Positions 54,213 to 64,000 of a stretch of 64,000 bases of DNA are shown one piece after another; the first letter of the stretch is position 1; each line of letters opens with the position of its first letter. Under the pieces are notes generated by a model. It made no database searches. It had not been told where the DNA came from and saw only the letters and a list, made by a program, of their open reading frames with translations. The translations under genes and the position numbers were made by a program. This stretch comes from Neostethus bicornis (taxonomy: Eukaryota; Chordata; Actinopteri; Atheriniformes; Phallostethidae). The stretch spans positions 30,429,817 through 30,493,816 of the forward strand of contig LR738542.1 of the NCBI GenBank assembly GCA_902685375.1, written 5' to 3'.

Positions 54213-54872
54213 TTCAAGACCATGGTCCTCACCCGGAGAAGGGTGGAATGTCTCCTGCAGGTCAGGGAAAGGGTCCTGCTCCAAGTAGAGAAGTTTAAAT
54301 ATCTCGGGGTCTTGTTCATGATTGGGAGAAGGATGGAGCGGGAGATCGACAGATGGATTGTGCAGCATCAGCAATAACTACGACGCTGCATCGATCTGTC
54401 GTGCTAAAGAAAGAGGTAAGCCAAAAAGCAAAGTTCTCGATTTACAAGTCGATCTATGTTCCCACCCTCACCAGCTTTGGGTGGTGACTGAAAAGCGGCC
54501 GAGATGAGCTTCCTCTGCAGAGTGGCTGGGCTCTCACTCGGAGATCGGGTGAGGAGCTCTACCATCCGGGAGGAGCTCGGTGTAGAGCCGCAACTCCTCC
54601 AGTTCAAGAGAAGCTAGATGGGGTGGTTCGGGCATCTGGTCGGAATGCCTCTCGAGTACCTCGTGGGTGAAGTGTTTCGGGCACGTCCCACCAGGAGGAG
54701 ACCAAGAGGCACATCCCGGACCCACTGTAGAGACTATGTCTCACAGCTGGCCGGGGAACAACTCAGGATCCTTCCGGGTGAGCTGGAGGATGCGCCCCGG
54801 GTACGAGAAACCTGAGCTTCCCGCCTGAGGCTGTTGACCTGGCGACCCGGCCCTGGATAAGCAGAAGACGAC
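54213..54872 (+). mobile_element. LINE 3' region, family A, copy 8
   Basis: Starts CAAGACCATGGTCCTCACCC. Keeps FKYLGVLFMI-like, GWFGHLVGMPLEYLVGEVF and HCRDYVSQLAGEQL in different frames. Ends GGATAAGCAGAAGACGACG. Confidence 0.84.
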
Positions 54873-55173
54873 GTATCTTCTATACTGATCAAGTAAAAGA
54901 TGTCACATTCTTTGTCTTTTATGAACCAAATGGCAATAAAATGTTTGAATAAAGGCCTGTTTATAAGTTTAAAAAAGTCCAATTCCCTTCAAACTTGAAT
55001 ATGCTGGAGGACAAACATAAAAATTATTCAAACTTAAACTTTTTTAACTTAGAAAAACAAACCTTGGGGCAGTGTTTACATTTTACAGTTTAATCTAATT
55101 AAATGTTTTTTTGTGAATAAAATAATCTTCAGCTAAACATTTTTATTCATCACCTTCTACATTTGCGATCTTG

Positions 55174-55461
55174 GATAGGATTAGACATGAATATATCAGA
55201 GGAACAGCACATGTTAGAGGTTTTGGTGATAAAGTCAGAGAGGCCAGACTGAGATGGTTTGGACATCTCATCCAGGATGCTGGATTTGGAACCACCAGGA
55301 AAGAGGACTAGAGGAAGACCAAAGAGGAGGTTCATGGATACAGTGAAGGAAGACATGAAGATAGTTGGTGTGACCAAAGAGGATTCAGAAGATAGGGTTA
55401 GATGGAAGAAACTGATTTGCTGTGGCGACCCCTGAAGGGAAATGCCGAAAGAAGAAGAAGA
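55174..55461 (+). mobile_element. LINE 3' end, family B, 5'-truncated, with TSD
   Basis: GFGDKVREARLRWFGH is followed by a ~20 bp deletion, then GRPKRRFMDTVKEDMK in another frame. Tail GAAGAAGAAG. TSD ATTTGCGATCTTG at 55161-55173 and 55462-55474 (13 bp, perfect). Confidence 0.9.
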
Positions 55462-55474
55462 ATTTGCGATCTTG

Positions 55475-56339
55475 TTCACTCGATGGAATCCAAATTCAGG
55501 ATTCAACAGTCTTGGCTTTTGGTTGCATTACGTCATACCGATGCTGTACGGACTGAAGATAAATCAATTTTATACATCATCCTTCGTGGACATGAATGGA
55601 TAGATAGAAAAATATTTCATTTAGCAGAGATTTGTTCATTTATGATTTAAGAATAAATCTGCAAGATTATGTTCTTATGAGATGATATGTGGTGATGATT
55701 TTTCTGCATTAGTTTTTAATTACAGTCAAATAAATAAATATCATCTATTTACTAGAATTAACAAAGTTTCAAAAACTTGAACATCTCTAATAATCTGTAT
55801 TCAAAAAACACTTTTCCCTGCTTACGTTGTTCAATTTGAAAGTATTTCTGAGAATGCCCAATAAAGGTTTAATCCACCTGCGTTGGTCCTGGTTTTAAAA
55901 GCTTTGTGAAGGTGTGAAATGATCCTGCGTTTGATTTTCCTCTCAACCCCTGAACGTATCTCTGAGATCAAAGATCTCTCTTGCCTAAGGTGCCAGAGCT
56001 AGAAATCAGCATCAGTTCAAGTAAAACTCCACAAAATAGATGTGGCAGCAGGTTGATTTTTTTCAGGGAGAAGCAATGGAGTTATTTCTGTTGTATCGCA
56101 AACAAACTTTTATGTCAATACAGCCAGTGCAAGGCATCGCCATATTTTCAGTTTACGGTTTAGTTAAGTTTGTATTTTATTTTTATGGTGTAAAATATTG
56201 CAAGAAAATACAGTAAGTGAGCGATTGTGCACGTTTTTAAAATGAGGTCAAACGTGATCCAACAATGTCCATGACAACGTGGTCCATTTTTCTAAGGATA
56301 GGCATTTCTGTTTTATTTCCAATTGTTTTTGCGTTGCTC
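55475..56339. other. Unassigned AT-rich sequence
   Basis: No repeat or exon recognised. Confidence 0.4.
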
Positions 56340-56560
56340 TTAATTCTTCATTTTACTGTCCTCAGATCATTTCAGGCACTGTCGACAAGTGTCGTCTTTT
56401 CCCGACACCTTGGGATTTCCGTAAGGGAGCTCTCGAGTTGCCTCAACTAGGCAACAGTCCACGCACTACGTCACTTTCATAAATCGCTCAATTTGCGTAA
56501 AAGTCGACATATGCATGGATTTGAGCGTACAAATTCTTGATAAATGAAACCCCTAGTCTT
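56340..56560. repeat. Dispersed repeat R2, copy 2
   Basis: GTGTCGTCTTTTCCCGACACC is itself a hairpin. Then GGGAGCTCTCGAGTTGCC, CAGTCCACGCACTACG and GGATTTGAGCGTACAAATTC match 19050-19235. Confidence 0.5.
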
Positions 56561-56619
56561 CCCTTTTCTGAATTCTCTATCAGATTATTTAATTTGCCAA
56601 TTTGGTGGAATATCCATGG

Positions 56620-56822
56620 GTGGAGACGGCAGCTCAGTGGTTTGAGCGTTTGGGCGCGGACCGGAAATTCGCGGGTTCGCGTCCCACAGAGAGAACGTCT
56701 AGAGTCCTTGGAGAAGACACCTAACCCCCGCTTCTCCCACCATTGGCGCTGTCGAAGGGCAGCCTGCTGCGGTGTAAGGAGTGCAGCACACAAATTTCCC
56801 TGGTGAGGGATGAATAGAGTAA
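56620..56822 (+). mobile_element. tRNA-derived SINE, family S1, copy 5
   Basis: TGGAGACGGCAGCTCAGTGG, a B-box-like GGTTCGCGTCC, TCTAGAGTCCTTGGAGAAG, CACCATTGGCGCTGTCGAAG. Closest to copy 1. Confidence 0.77.
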
Positions 56823-57287
56823 TTCACTTTTATTTATTTCTTTTTTTTCATATCCAGTAAGAAGTGGAGGATTTTCCACTTCTTGCTATTCTAATGTCAA
56901 ATAAACCAAATTTTTTTGCTCTTTTACCAGTTTTAGCCAAACCTTAGCTGCAGAATCAGTGTCTGCAGTCACACATTTCTCAACTTAGAACATTAAATGG
57001 TGCCAGGATTTTCCATCTTGGTATAAAATTCAATGGGCAAATGGACCAAAAAACTTTCAAGAATTAAAACTTTTTAAAAAAAAAATTTTTTTTAAATATT
57101 TTCCTCCAAGAATTCTCATTGTCTCCTTTCTCACTGTGTGTTTCATGGTTGGGATTAAAGACATCTTGCTGACTCAGATTTGAGGTATTTTTCTTTTACG
57201 AGTAGCAGCTGCTGCTTATCAAAACTTTAAAATGCAATTTATTAGCCTCACATGAACTAAAAAGAAACAAACCCTGCTTTGTTCTAC
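56823..57287. other. Unassigned AT-rich sequence
   Basis: Nothing recognised. Confidence 0.4.
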
Positions 57288-57626
57288 TGTCACAAAGCGG
57301 TGTGCAGGTGGAATGAGGAAGACTCATTTGTAGACAGAAAACATGGTTTATTTGAATTTGGTAGTCCATTAATACTGTGAAAAGAAAAACAAAGTTTCAG
57401 TGGCATGGCAAAAGGTTATTGTCAGAATGTGTTCTTGGTCAGGCAACCAGGGAGACCTGGCTGGAAGGGATGGTATGACCCTTCATGGATGTCCAGGATG
57501 ATTACCCTTAAATAGATGGCACGGTCCACAGATGTGTGGAATCAGGAATCATCCTCAGGTTACCCTAATCAGGGTGATGAGGAACATCCAGGGCTCCCTC
57601 TGGCGGCAGGTGAGGGGATTCTGACG
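57288..57626 (-). mobile_element. Solo LTR, family L, minus orientation
   Basis: TGTCACAAAGCGGTGTGCAGG to GGGGATTCTGACG, with TGGTCAGGCAACCAGGGAG and CCTTAAATAGATGG (TATA antisense). Flanks TCTAC and TTTAC match 4/5. Confidence 0.75.
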
Positions 57627-57737
57627 TTTACAACCTGACCCCAGCGTGTTAACTACAAAAACCTAGTTCACAGTTCAGTTGCTACAGATGGTTTTAAAAA
57701 ATGCAAGATAAATCAAACAAGAGGTAGGCCACTTCTT

Positions 57738-58114
57738 CGTTCCTTTCCGTTCCGTCATTTTCCACTTGTTTCGGGGTCGGGTCACAGGGGCAACAGCCTC
57801 AAACGGGCAGCCCAGGCCTCTCTCACCCCAGCTGCATCCTCCAGCTCACCCGGAAGGATCCCCAGTTGTTTCCCAGCCAGCTGTGAGACATAGTCTCTCC
57901 AGTGGGTCCGGAGTCTGCCCCTTGGTCTCCTCCCGGTGGGAAGTGCCCGAAACACCTCGCCCACGAGGCGCTTGGGGGGCATCCTGACCGGATGCCCAAA
58001 CCACCCCATCTGACTCCTCTCGACCTGGAGGAGGAGCGGCTCGAAACCGAGCTCCTCCCGGATGGCAGAACTCCTCACCCGATCTCTGAGTGAGAGCGCA
58101 GCCACCCTGCGGAG
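57738..58114 (-). mobile_element. LINE 3' end, family A, copy 9
   Basis: The minus-strand frame 57782-58105 is uninterrupted for 107 codons (ALSLRDRVRSSAIREELG, MGWFGHPVRMPPKRLVGEVF, LEDAAGVREAWAARLRLLPL), the best-preserved C terminus of this family here. 5'-truncated at ~58114. Confidence 0.87.
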
Positions 58115-58789
58115 GTGTTGTGTAAATTTAAACTTGACCAGAATAATTCATCTGTGACTGGAGCATGAAAAACTGGAATGTCTCAAACTTCTACTTTTAC
58201 GCTCAATAGTTGTGCCCACAAGTGATGACATACCGGGATGAAATTAGAACCCGTGTGAGACCGTAAATTATTTCACCCAGGCTGAGTGTGATTTATTTTC
58301 CTCAAGGCTTATTACTCTATAGCAAAGTTGAGTTATGAAATCCTACTTGGACTGTAATATTAAGACATTTATAATTCCTGTGAATGGAGTAGATGAAGCC
58401 ACGAAGACAAGAAGGTTCTTTATAATTACACAGGATGTTGTAAAGTCTGTGTGACTGAACTGATAATCTTCAACAATGAATGAAATAGAAGAAGTCTTGT
58501 ATGACTGACTGTAACACAGAGTCTCGCATCTTACGCCTGAAGCAAAGAACAATCAACTTTTCTTTACTCAATTACTTCTGTCTCTTCTTAAAGTTTTCTG
58601 ACTTTACTTTTCATGCCCTTATTTGCCTTTTTGTTCTTTTTCATTAATAAATGAAAAGAAAAGTTTGGGTTCGTGTTGGCCTGAAAATACCTAAAAATGT
58701 TTGTTTCCTCAAAAATAAATAGGAAAATTCCAAAACAATCTGCTTCTGTGACAAATTTTTGGCTGCAAACTTTCTCAAACCACTGTGCG
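58115..58789. other. Unassigned
   Basis: No repeat or exon recognised. Confidence 0.4.
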
Positions 58790-59123
58790 TGTTGTGATGT
58801 GGAAGGAGGAGGACCCAAATGCAGGACTTAAAACAAGGTTTATTAAACCAGGAATCAGCAAAGCTGTAATCAAAGGAGAAGGATCAAAAAGTTATCAAAA
58901 AGTCAATCTCAGATTCACAGAAAGTCAGCTGGGTCGGGAGTCAGCCAGGGCTGGAAGGCATGAAGACCCGACGAGGAATGCTGGTGAGGCTGCCTTTAAA
59001 TAGGCAGCCGGGAGAGTAGGTGCAGGTGATCCAATCAGATGCAGGTGTTCCAATCAGCCAGAATTGGGGGAAAGGTGAGATGGTTCCTGGCTCCCTCTGG
59101 TGGTGGTTGAGGGAACCACAACA
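58790..59123 (-). mobile_element. Solo LTR related to family L
   Basis: 334 bp, TGTTGTGATGTGGAAGG to AGGGAACCACAACA. Flanks GTGCG (58785-58789) and ATGCG (59124-59128), 4/5. Internal CCTTTAAATAGGC (TATA antisense) and CAGCCAGGGCTGGAAGG. Confidence 0.75.
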
Positions 59124-59207
59124 ATGCGTATCTTAATAAAACTGCCCACAGCTACTCAGCACCAACTTTAAATGAACTCATTAGGTTTATACAGACATGT
59201 GACCAAT

Positions 59208-59598
59208 GGTTAATAATAATAATAATACATTGTGTTTATTTAGTGCTTTTCAGGACTCTCAAAGACGCTTCACATGTGCATTATTTATTCACTTCATACC
59301 AGGTAATGGTACGCTACTGTTGTAGCCACAGCTGCCCTGGGGCAAACTGACAGAAGCGAGGCTGCCATTTTGCGCCATTGGCCCATTTGACCATCACCAA
59401 CCAATCACACACACCATTGAGACAAGGCAACGTGGGTGAAGTGTCTCGTCCAGGGACACGGCGACAATTTGATCTCAACGGCTGTCCCCGCCATTGCACC
59501 TGGAGTTCCGGCGGTCTCCCATCCAGGTACTGCCCAGGCCCAGCATGCTTAGCTTCTGAAGTCTGACAGGATCAGGCATTGACAGGCTGGTATGGCCA
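59208..59598 (-). mobile_element. 5S rRNA-derived SINE
   Basis: On the minus strand the head (59598 to 59508) follows 5S rRNA: GGCCATACCAGCCTG, AGAAGCTAAGCATGCTGGGC, ACCTGGATGGGAGACCGCC. The last part includes the 5S box C. The body runs to ~59225 and the tail is (ATT)n at 59208-59224. The 5S head marks the SINE3 type (established class). A whole 5S gene is excluded by the fused body and by mismatches. Confidence 0.75.
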
Positions 59599-59599
59599 C

Positions 59600-60295
59600 C
59601 AATTCCACGTTAGGTGGAGGTCACCAATTCTTGTTAGTGAAATATTCCCCAAACCACTGAAAGTAATTGGAATAAACTGATTACAGTTACTCAGTACCAA
59701 GTATTAACTAACTTAAGGGATCACACCAAAGAAATACTGTCTTTTGAAGTCGACTATTAAAATCTACACGAACTCCACCAACTGACATGGTTTTGGAAAT
59801 TCATACAATAAGGTGGCATGATAAACTTTGATACCATCATAGCAAAATATTTGAAAACTTTAGACATATGACTGGTTCAAGCATTCATTATTAACACAGA
59901 TGTAAGTTTGACAGAGGCATATTGTTCCATGGTTAGACGTTGACTTATCCATGCCTAAAAATGGATTTTTGAACATTCCAATACTCGTTAGGAATATTAG
60001 AGGATCTGATTGTGGAAGAAAATAATAGCAAATTTTCCATCAATCACGAGGAACAGCTCTCCTCCCAGTGCTTATCATATCGCCTAACGTGGCTTCAAAG
60101 GCAAACTGCATCAAAAGCAAGAAGGAGCTCCGACTGGTTATACTGGAAACCAATACTACTCCGAGCAGACCAATAACACTCAATAAAAGTCTGTTTTCTT
60201 TGCTGATGCAATTTTATCTGAATTCCTTCTCATTCTTTAATATTAAACCATTTTCTGGGTGAATTTATGAGGATTGTGTAAGTTGACCGGCCATA
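59600..60295. other. Unassigned
   Basis: Nothing recognised. Confidence 0.4.
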
Positions 60296-60361
60296 TGTTG
60301 TGTTTGTGTGTGTGCGTGCGTGCGTGGTTACGTGCGTGCATGCGTGCATGTGTGTGTGTGC
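60296..60361. repeat. TG/CG-rich microsatellite
   Basis: Mixed TG, CG and CATG units. Confidence 0.9.
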
Positions 60362-60475
60362 TGTAACAAGGTTGAACAAAAATGCTTACACAGCTAAAGA
60401 CCTCTGCAAGTATTTTTAAATGAGCCCCCAGGTGAGGTTTCGGAGACAACCAAAAACCCACCGGACAAGTATAAC

Positions 60476-60812
60476 AGTGGCCTCACAGCAAGAAGGTCGT
60501 GGGTTTGAGTCCCGGGTGGGACGAGGCTTGGAACACTGTCCTTTCTGTGTGGAGTTTGCAAGTTCTCCCCTGGTCTGCGTGGATTTCCTCCCACCCTCCA
60601 AAAACAGGCATGCTAGGTTGATTGTCCGGTGCCAAAATTGCCCCAAGGAATGAGTGTGTGTGTGTGTATGGTTGTATATGTGTGGCCCCGCGACAGACTC
60701 GCTTCCTGTTCGAGGTGTACCCTGCCCTTCTCCTTAAATCAGCCAGGATGGGCTCCAGCACCTCCCGCAGCCCTGTAAAGGAAAAACGGACAAGAAGATG
60801 ACTGACTGACCT
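60476..60812 (+). mobile_element. S2 SINE-like copy
   Basis: GTGGCCTCACAGCAAGAAGG, B-box-like GGTTTGAGTCC, CGCGACAGACTCGCTTCCTG, tail GATGACTGACTGAC. Shares (TG)n in the middle with copy 1. Confidence 0.72.
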
Positions 60813-60871
60813 ACTTTTATTATGTCTAAAAGTTGTTGAATGCGAACATTTTTTTTCTAAGACAAGAGACA

Positions 60872-61165
60872 CTAGAGGCTGCACGGTGGCACAGTGGTTA
60901 GCATAGTGGGCTCACAGCTAGAAGGTTGGGGTTGGAGTCGCTGATTGGGGCAAGACTTGAAACACTAGCACTCTGTGTGGAGTTTGCATTTTTGTCCCGT
61001 GTATGTGTGGGTATTCCACAGGTAGTCTGGTTTCCTCCCACCCTCCAAAAACATGCATGTTAGGTTGATTGGCCACTAAGAAATTGCAAAAGACTGGCAA
61101 CCTGTTTGGGGTGTACCCGCCTTTTGCCTTAAACCGACTGAGATAAATTCCAACTCCCCCCCCCA
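60872..61165 (+). mobile_element. S2 SINE-like copy, with fuller 5' end
   Basis: GCTGCACGGTGGCACAGTGG followed by TTAGCATAGTGGGCTCACAG (A-box region), then TGTGTGGAGTTTGCATTT and GGCAACCTGTTTGGGGTG. The TG tract is replaced by a short deletion. Confidence 0.7.
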
Positions 61166-62609
61166 CCACCATACTTCCCCTCCCATGCATTCAGGCATAC
61201 GCGTTTCAGAAGACGAAACAAGATACTCTACATTTTTGTTTGTCTTTGAAAATGAATCCATCTAAAACACAACCTTTTAATCTGCTTGTACAAATAAATT
61301 TAAAATACAGTTTTTTGTAGGCTTTGTATTTTAATCATTTCTGTACAAAGAAAGAGATTTAAAAAAGTGTTTTAGAAAAAAACAGTTTGTTAAAGCTTTT
61401 TATTAAAATGCATTTTGTGTAAATTTTACAAGTTGAAGTAATTGTTCCTGCAAATTATCAGTCTGTTTAAAAGGTGTCACGTCTTTTGAATGAGATTATT
61501 TAGCAAATGTCGACAACACTCAATGTTAAAAAAGGATTCCCAACAAAGACGACAAAAGATGGCAATCGTTTTGTTGTCATTTTGTCGCGGAATTGAAGCC
61601 TTTTTACCTTCAAATGTTCCCTGTCAAAAATACTAACAGCACAACAAACCCACAATATTTGTTATGTTGGTATTTCTGAAGGAGCAAGAAGTAAAAATGC
61701 TTGGGGTACTTTTTGGTTGTTCTTTATTTTGCAGCTCAGTTTGTGAAAGATGTTCTTTTGTGCCACATATCAAATAGTACTGGTAGTTTGGTTCACTAGC
61801 TCACTTCATCAGTCTTACAAACATGAAATGTTCACATTTATATTTATGTTGCAGTAATTTGAGACAGGCAAGTAAGACATTTTTAAACCTATAATAATTT
61901 CCCTTGATAAAATAAAACCTCAGCAGCTTAAAGTCCAATTAGCCTGATTTGTGCTGCTAGACATCGCAAAATAGCTGTGGAAATCCCTGCAGGGGTCTGA
62001 CAGAATTGCTAATCAATACCAGTGATGCTATGATTTCTTCTCTAATGGCTGTCATTTCTGGATTTTTAAAGACCTTCATTCTTTGGGCTCCTGCTCAGTT
62101 TTGTTTTTCCAGAAATAGTTTTTTTTTTTCTCTTCTTTTTTTTGCCACTTATGACAGTAAAAAGCTCTCTGAACAGCATCAATGAACATTCTGCTGTTTA
62201 TTTGTTACATGTCATGCCCTAATTGGGGAAGACAAACCACATTTGCCTCAAAGAAAAAAAGAAAACCTAAGTGTGATGTGAGGAAAGATTTTCTTTTGAA
62301 TGCAACTTTTTGACATAAATCATCGTTAAGTTCGTCTGGCGCCACCAAACAAAGACTGTTTTGTTACTTCAATGTGTGATTGTAATTTTAATTTGAAGGG
62401 TGAAACAATTGGGTTTTCTATACCTAAATAATATTGATCAGTAAATCCTTCAAGATTTATTCTAAGAGGCTTTGTTTATAGATTTTTTTTATTTGAGTCA
62501 CAGTGAAAAAATTTTTGTTTTGCTGTCAGGATGGTAAGAACATTTAGTTGGCATTAATATTGAGCACAAGTTTAAGAACACAAGTATTGATTTTATTTGT
62601 ACACTATGT
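61166..62609. other. Unassigned AT-rich sequence
   Basis: No exon or repeat recognised. Confidence 0.4.
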
Positions 62610-63712
62610 ATCCCTCTTTCACATTACCCCCTACCCTAACCAGAGTCTGTATCCCCTTCCCCCTCCCGAACACCTAGCTTTCTATCTCATTCAGTGTTCT
62701 CTATTGACTGTTTATTTAGATTTACACTGGTAGTTGGTACAATAATAATTCACATGTTGTCCACCTCTCTCCCTCCTTTCTGGGAGAGAGCCCCATTCAG
62801 GACTCTGCGTTCCTGTCCTGGGCATGGCCACACCGAGGAGACCTCAGCGCTTCATCATCCCCTCTCCATCAGAATGAAATCCATCTACTCATCCCCATCC
62901 AGGGCATCGCTGGGCTGAGGAGTCCCTCGTGTTAACGTCAGGATGAAGAACATCTATTCATCCCCGTACTGGACATCTTCGGCCTGAGGAGTCCCCCAGT
63001 GCTTCCATCAGGATGAAGAACATCTATTGACTTCTTTAGACATTTAGATGTAGAGTAGAATAAGCTAATATTTAAACAATAATCTTTGACACATTGGTTG
63101 CTCGTCCCGGGGGAGGGATCTCTCTTTCATGTGGATCCCCACGAGGTTTCTTTTTTTTTTTTCCCACTGATGGATTTTTTAGTGTCAAGGTTTTGTGGAT
63201 GTTAGACAGAGGAGGACCCAAATACAGGACTTCAAACATAGTTTATTAACATAATTCAGGAAAGTCTGTAAAACAAGAAGAACATGATTAACTGAAGATT
63301 TCAAAAGTCCAACTAAAATCAAAAATACAAAACATGGTCAGGCAACCAGGGTGAACTGGCTGGAAGTGAAAGTAAGACCTGACAAGGAAGACAGGGATGG
63401 TCCCCGTTAAATAGTTAGTAGGGTGCACAGGTGAGAGGAATCAAGAATCACCCCAGGTGATCCTAATCAGATGGTTGAGACACATCCATGGCTCCCTCTT
63501 GGTTGCAGAAGAGGGGATCATGACATTTAGGAGTTTTTCCTCACCGTGAAGGAGAGTCTAAGGGCATAAATGTGCTAGTCTTGTTTAGTTAGCATTTGTT
63601 AGTTATTTTTCTTGCTGTTTATTTGTGTTAATACATTCCTCTTTTTCTTGTGAAGCCCATTGAGACGGACATTCTGTGATTTTGGGCTATACAAATAAAA
63701 TTGAATTGAACT
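62610..63712 (+). mobile_element. Retroposon family C, copy 5, interrupted by an LTR
   Basis: 5' part ACCCCCTACCCTAACCAGAG, body CATCAGGATGAAGAACATC (partly duplicated at 62937-63030), 3' end GGGCTATACAAATAAAATTG. A solo LTR (63183-63525) splits it inside TTTTTTAG/GAGTTTTTCCTCACC. Confidence 0.82.
63183..63525 (-). mobile_element. Solo LTR, family L, nested in family C, with perfect TSD
   Basis: 343 bp, TGTCAAGGTTTTGTGG to GGGGATCATGACA. TSD TTTAG at 63178-63182 and 63526-63530. Contains GTCAGGCAACCAGGGTG and CGTTAAATAGTTAG. Confidence 0.88.
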
Positions 63713-64000
63713 GAATTATTCATTTCTTTGGTTAAAGGCAGCACGTAGTAGTCGTCCTCTCAACACCTAAAATCAATGTGACGGTTTTTGCTGTTCTAAT
63801 GTTACATCCACGTCATGATTCAACAGCTTTTAGAAGCTCTGTCATAAACAAAAAGATTGGATAATTGAAGCTCTGCATTATGTTGTTGATAATTTTTGTG
63901 GTTATTGAGGAGAAAATAATGTATACGACACTCTTCTTTTCAACTTTGCATCAATTCATTGAGTATTGCGAAATGATCCCAGTGGGACACGGACAGACTC
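63713..64000. other. Unassigned
   Basis: Nothing recognised to the window end. Confidence 0.4.

Noticed and set aside
59508..59598. A functional 5S rRNA gene
   Set aside because: Several mismatches to 5S, and it continues into a SINE body instead of a T-run terminator.

Overview
The window looks like repeat-rich intergenic or intronic DNA of a ray-finned (teleost) fish. That call rests on the repeat repertoire seen here: a Tf1/Sushi-type gypsy element, tRNA- and 5S-derived SINEs, Penelope-like tails, several LINE 3' ends, pogo and hAT-type DNA transposon remnants, and long TG tracts. I found no host protein-coding exon, rRNA or tRNA gene that I could defend. The only long open frames belong to transposable elements.

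Layout. 0-3 kb: SINE, possible DNA-transposon end, a second SINE with (TG)29, and a solo LTR with a perfect target-site duplication (TSD). 3.3-7.1 kb: a nearly intact but integrase-less gypsy element with open gag and pol. 7-18 kb: LINE 3' ends, including a ~0.5 kb inverted pair, a pogo-like deletion derivative, a solo LTR and a retroposon with an AATTGAATTGA tail. 18-31 kb: more retroposon tails, a solo LTR of the same gypsy family on the minus strand, hAT-like pieces and LINE ends. 31-34 kb: a Penelope-like tail with a 15 bp TSD and a compound element with three LTRs. 34-47 kb: mostly unrecognised sequence with three strong hairpins, an L1-like fragment, SINEs and an array of TTCTATAGAA palindromes. 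47-64 kb: LINE, SINE, solo LTR and 5S-SINE copies.

Main result. The gypsy element at 3.3-7.1 kb and the solo LTR at 22.0-22.4 kb lie in opposite orientation, and their 5 bp flanks are exchanged. The element is flanked by GAAAA on the left and TCCTG on the right; the solo LTR, read in its own orientation, has TCCTG on the left and GAAAA on the right. This is what an inversion of the ~15 kb between them by LTR-LTR recombination would leave. Undoing the inversion also joins two halves of a dispersed sequence that has a collinear relative at ~52.69-53.29 kb. A join error in the assembly at the ~380 bp LTRs is the main alternative.

The gypsy element also shows two mechanisms known from the Tf1/Sushi group: self-priming (11 nt at the predicted RNA start are complementary to the sequence just after the 5' LTR) and a -1 frameshift signal (CCCAAAA, 6 nt spacer, 7 bp stem, possible pseudoknot) joining gag to pol.
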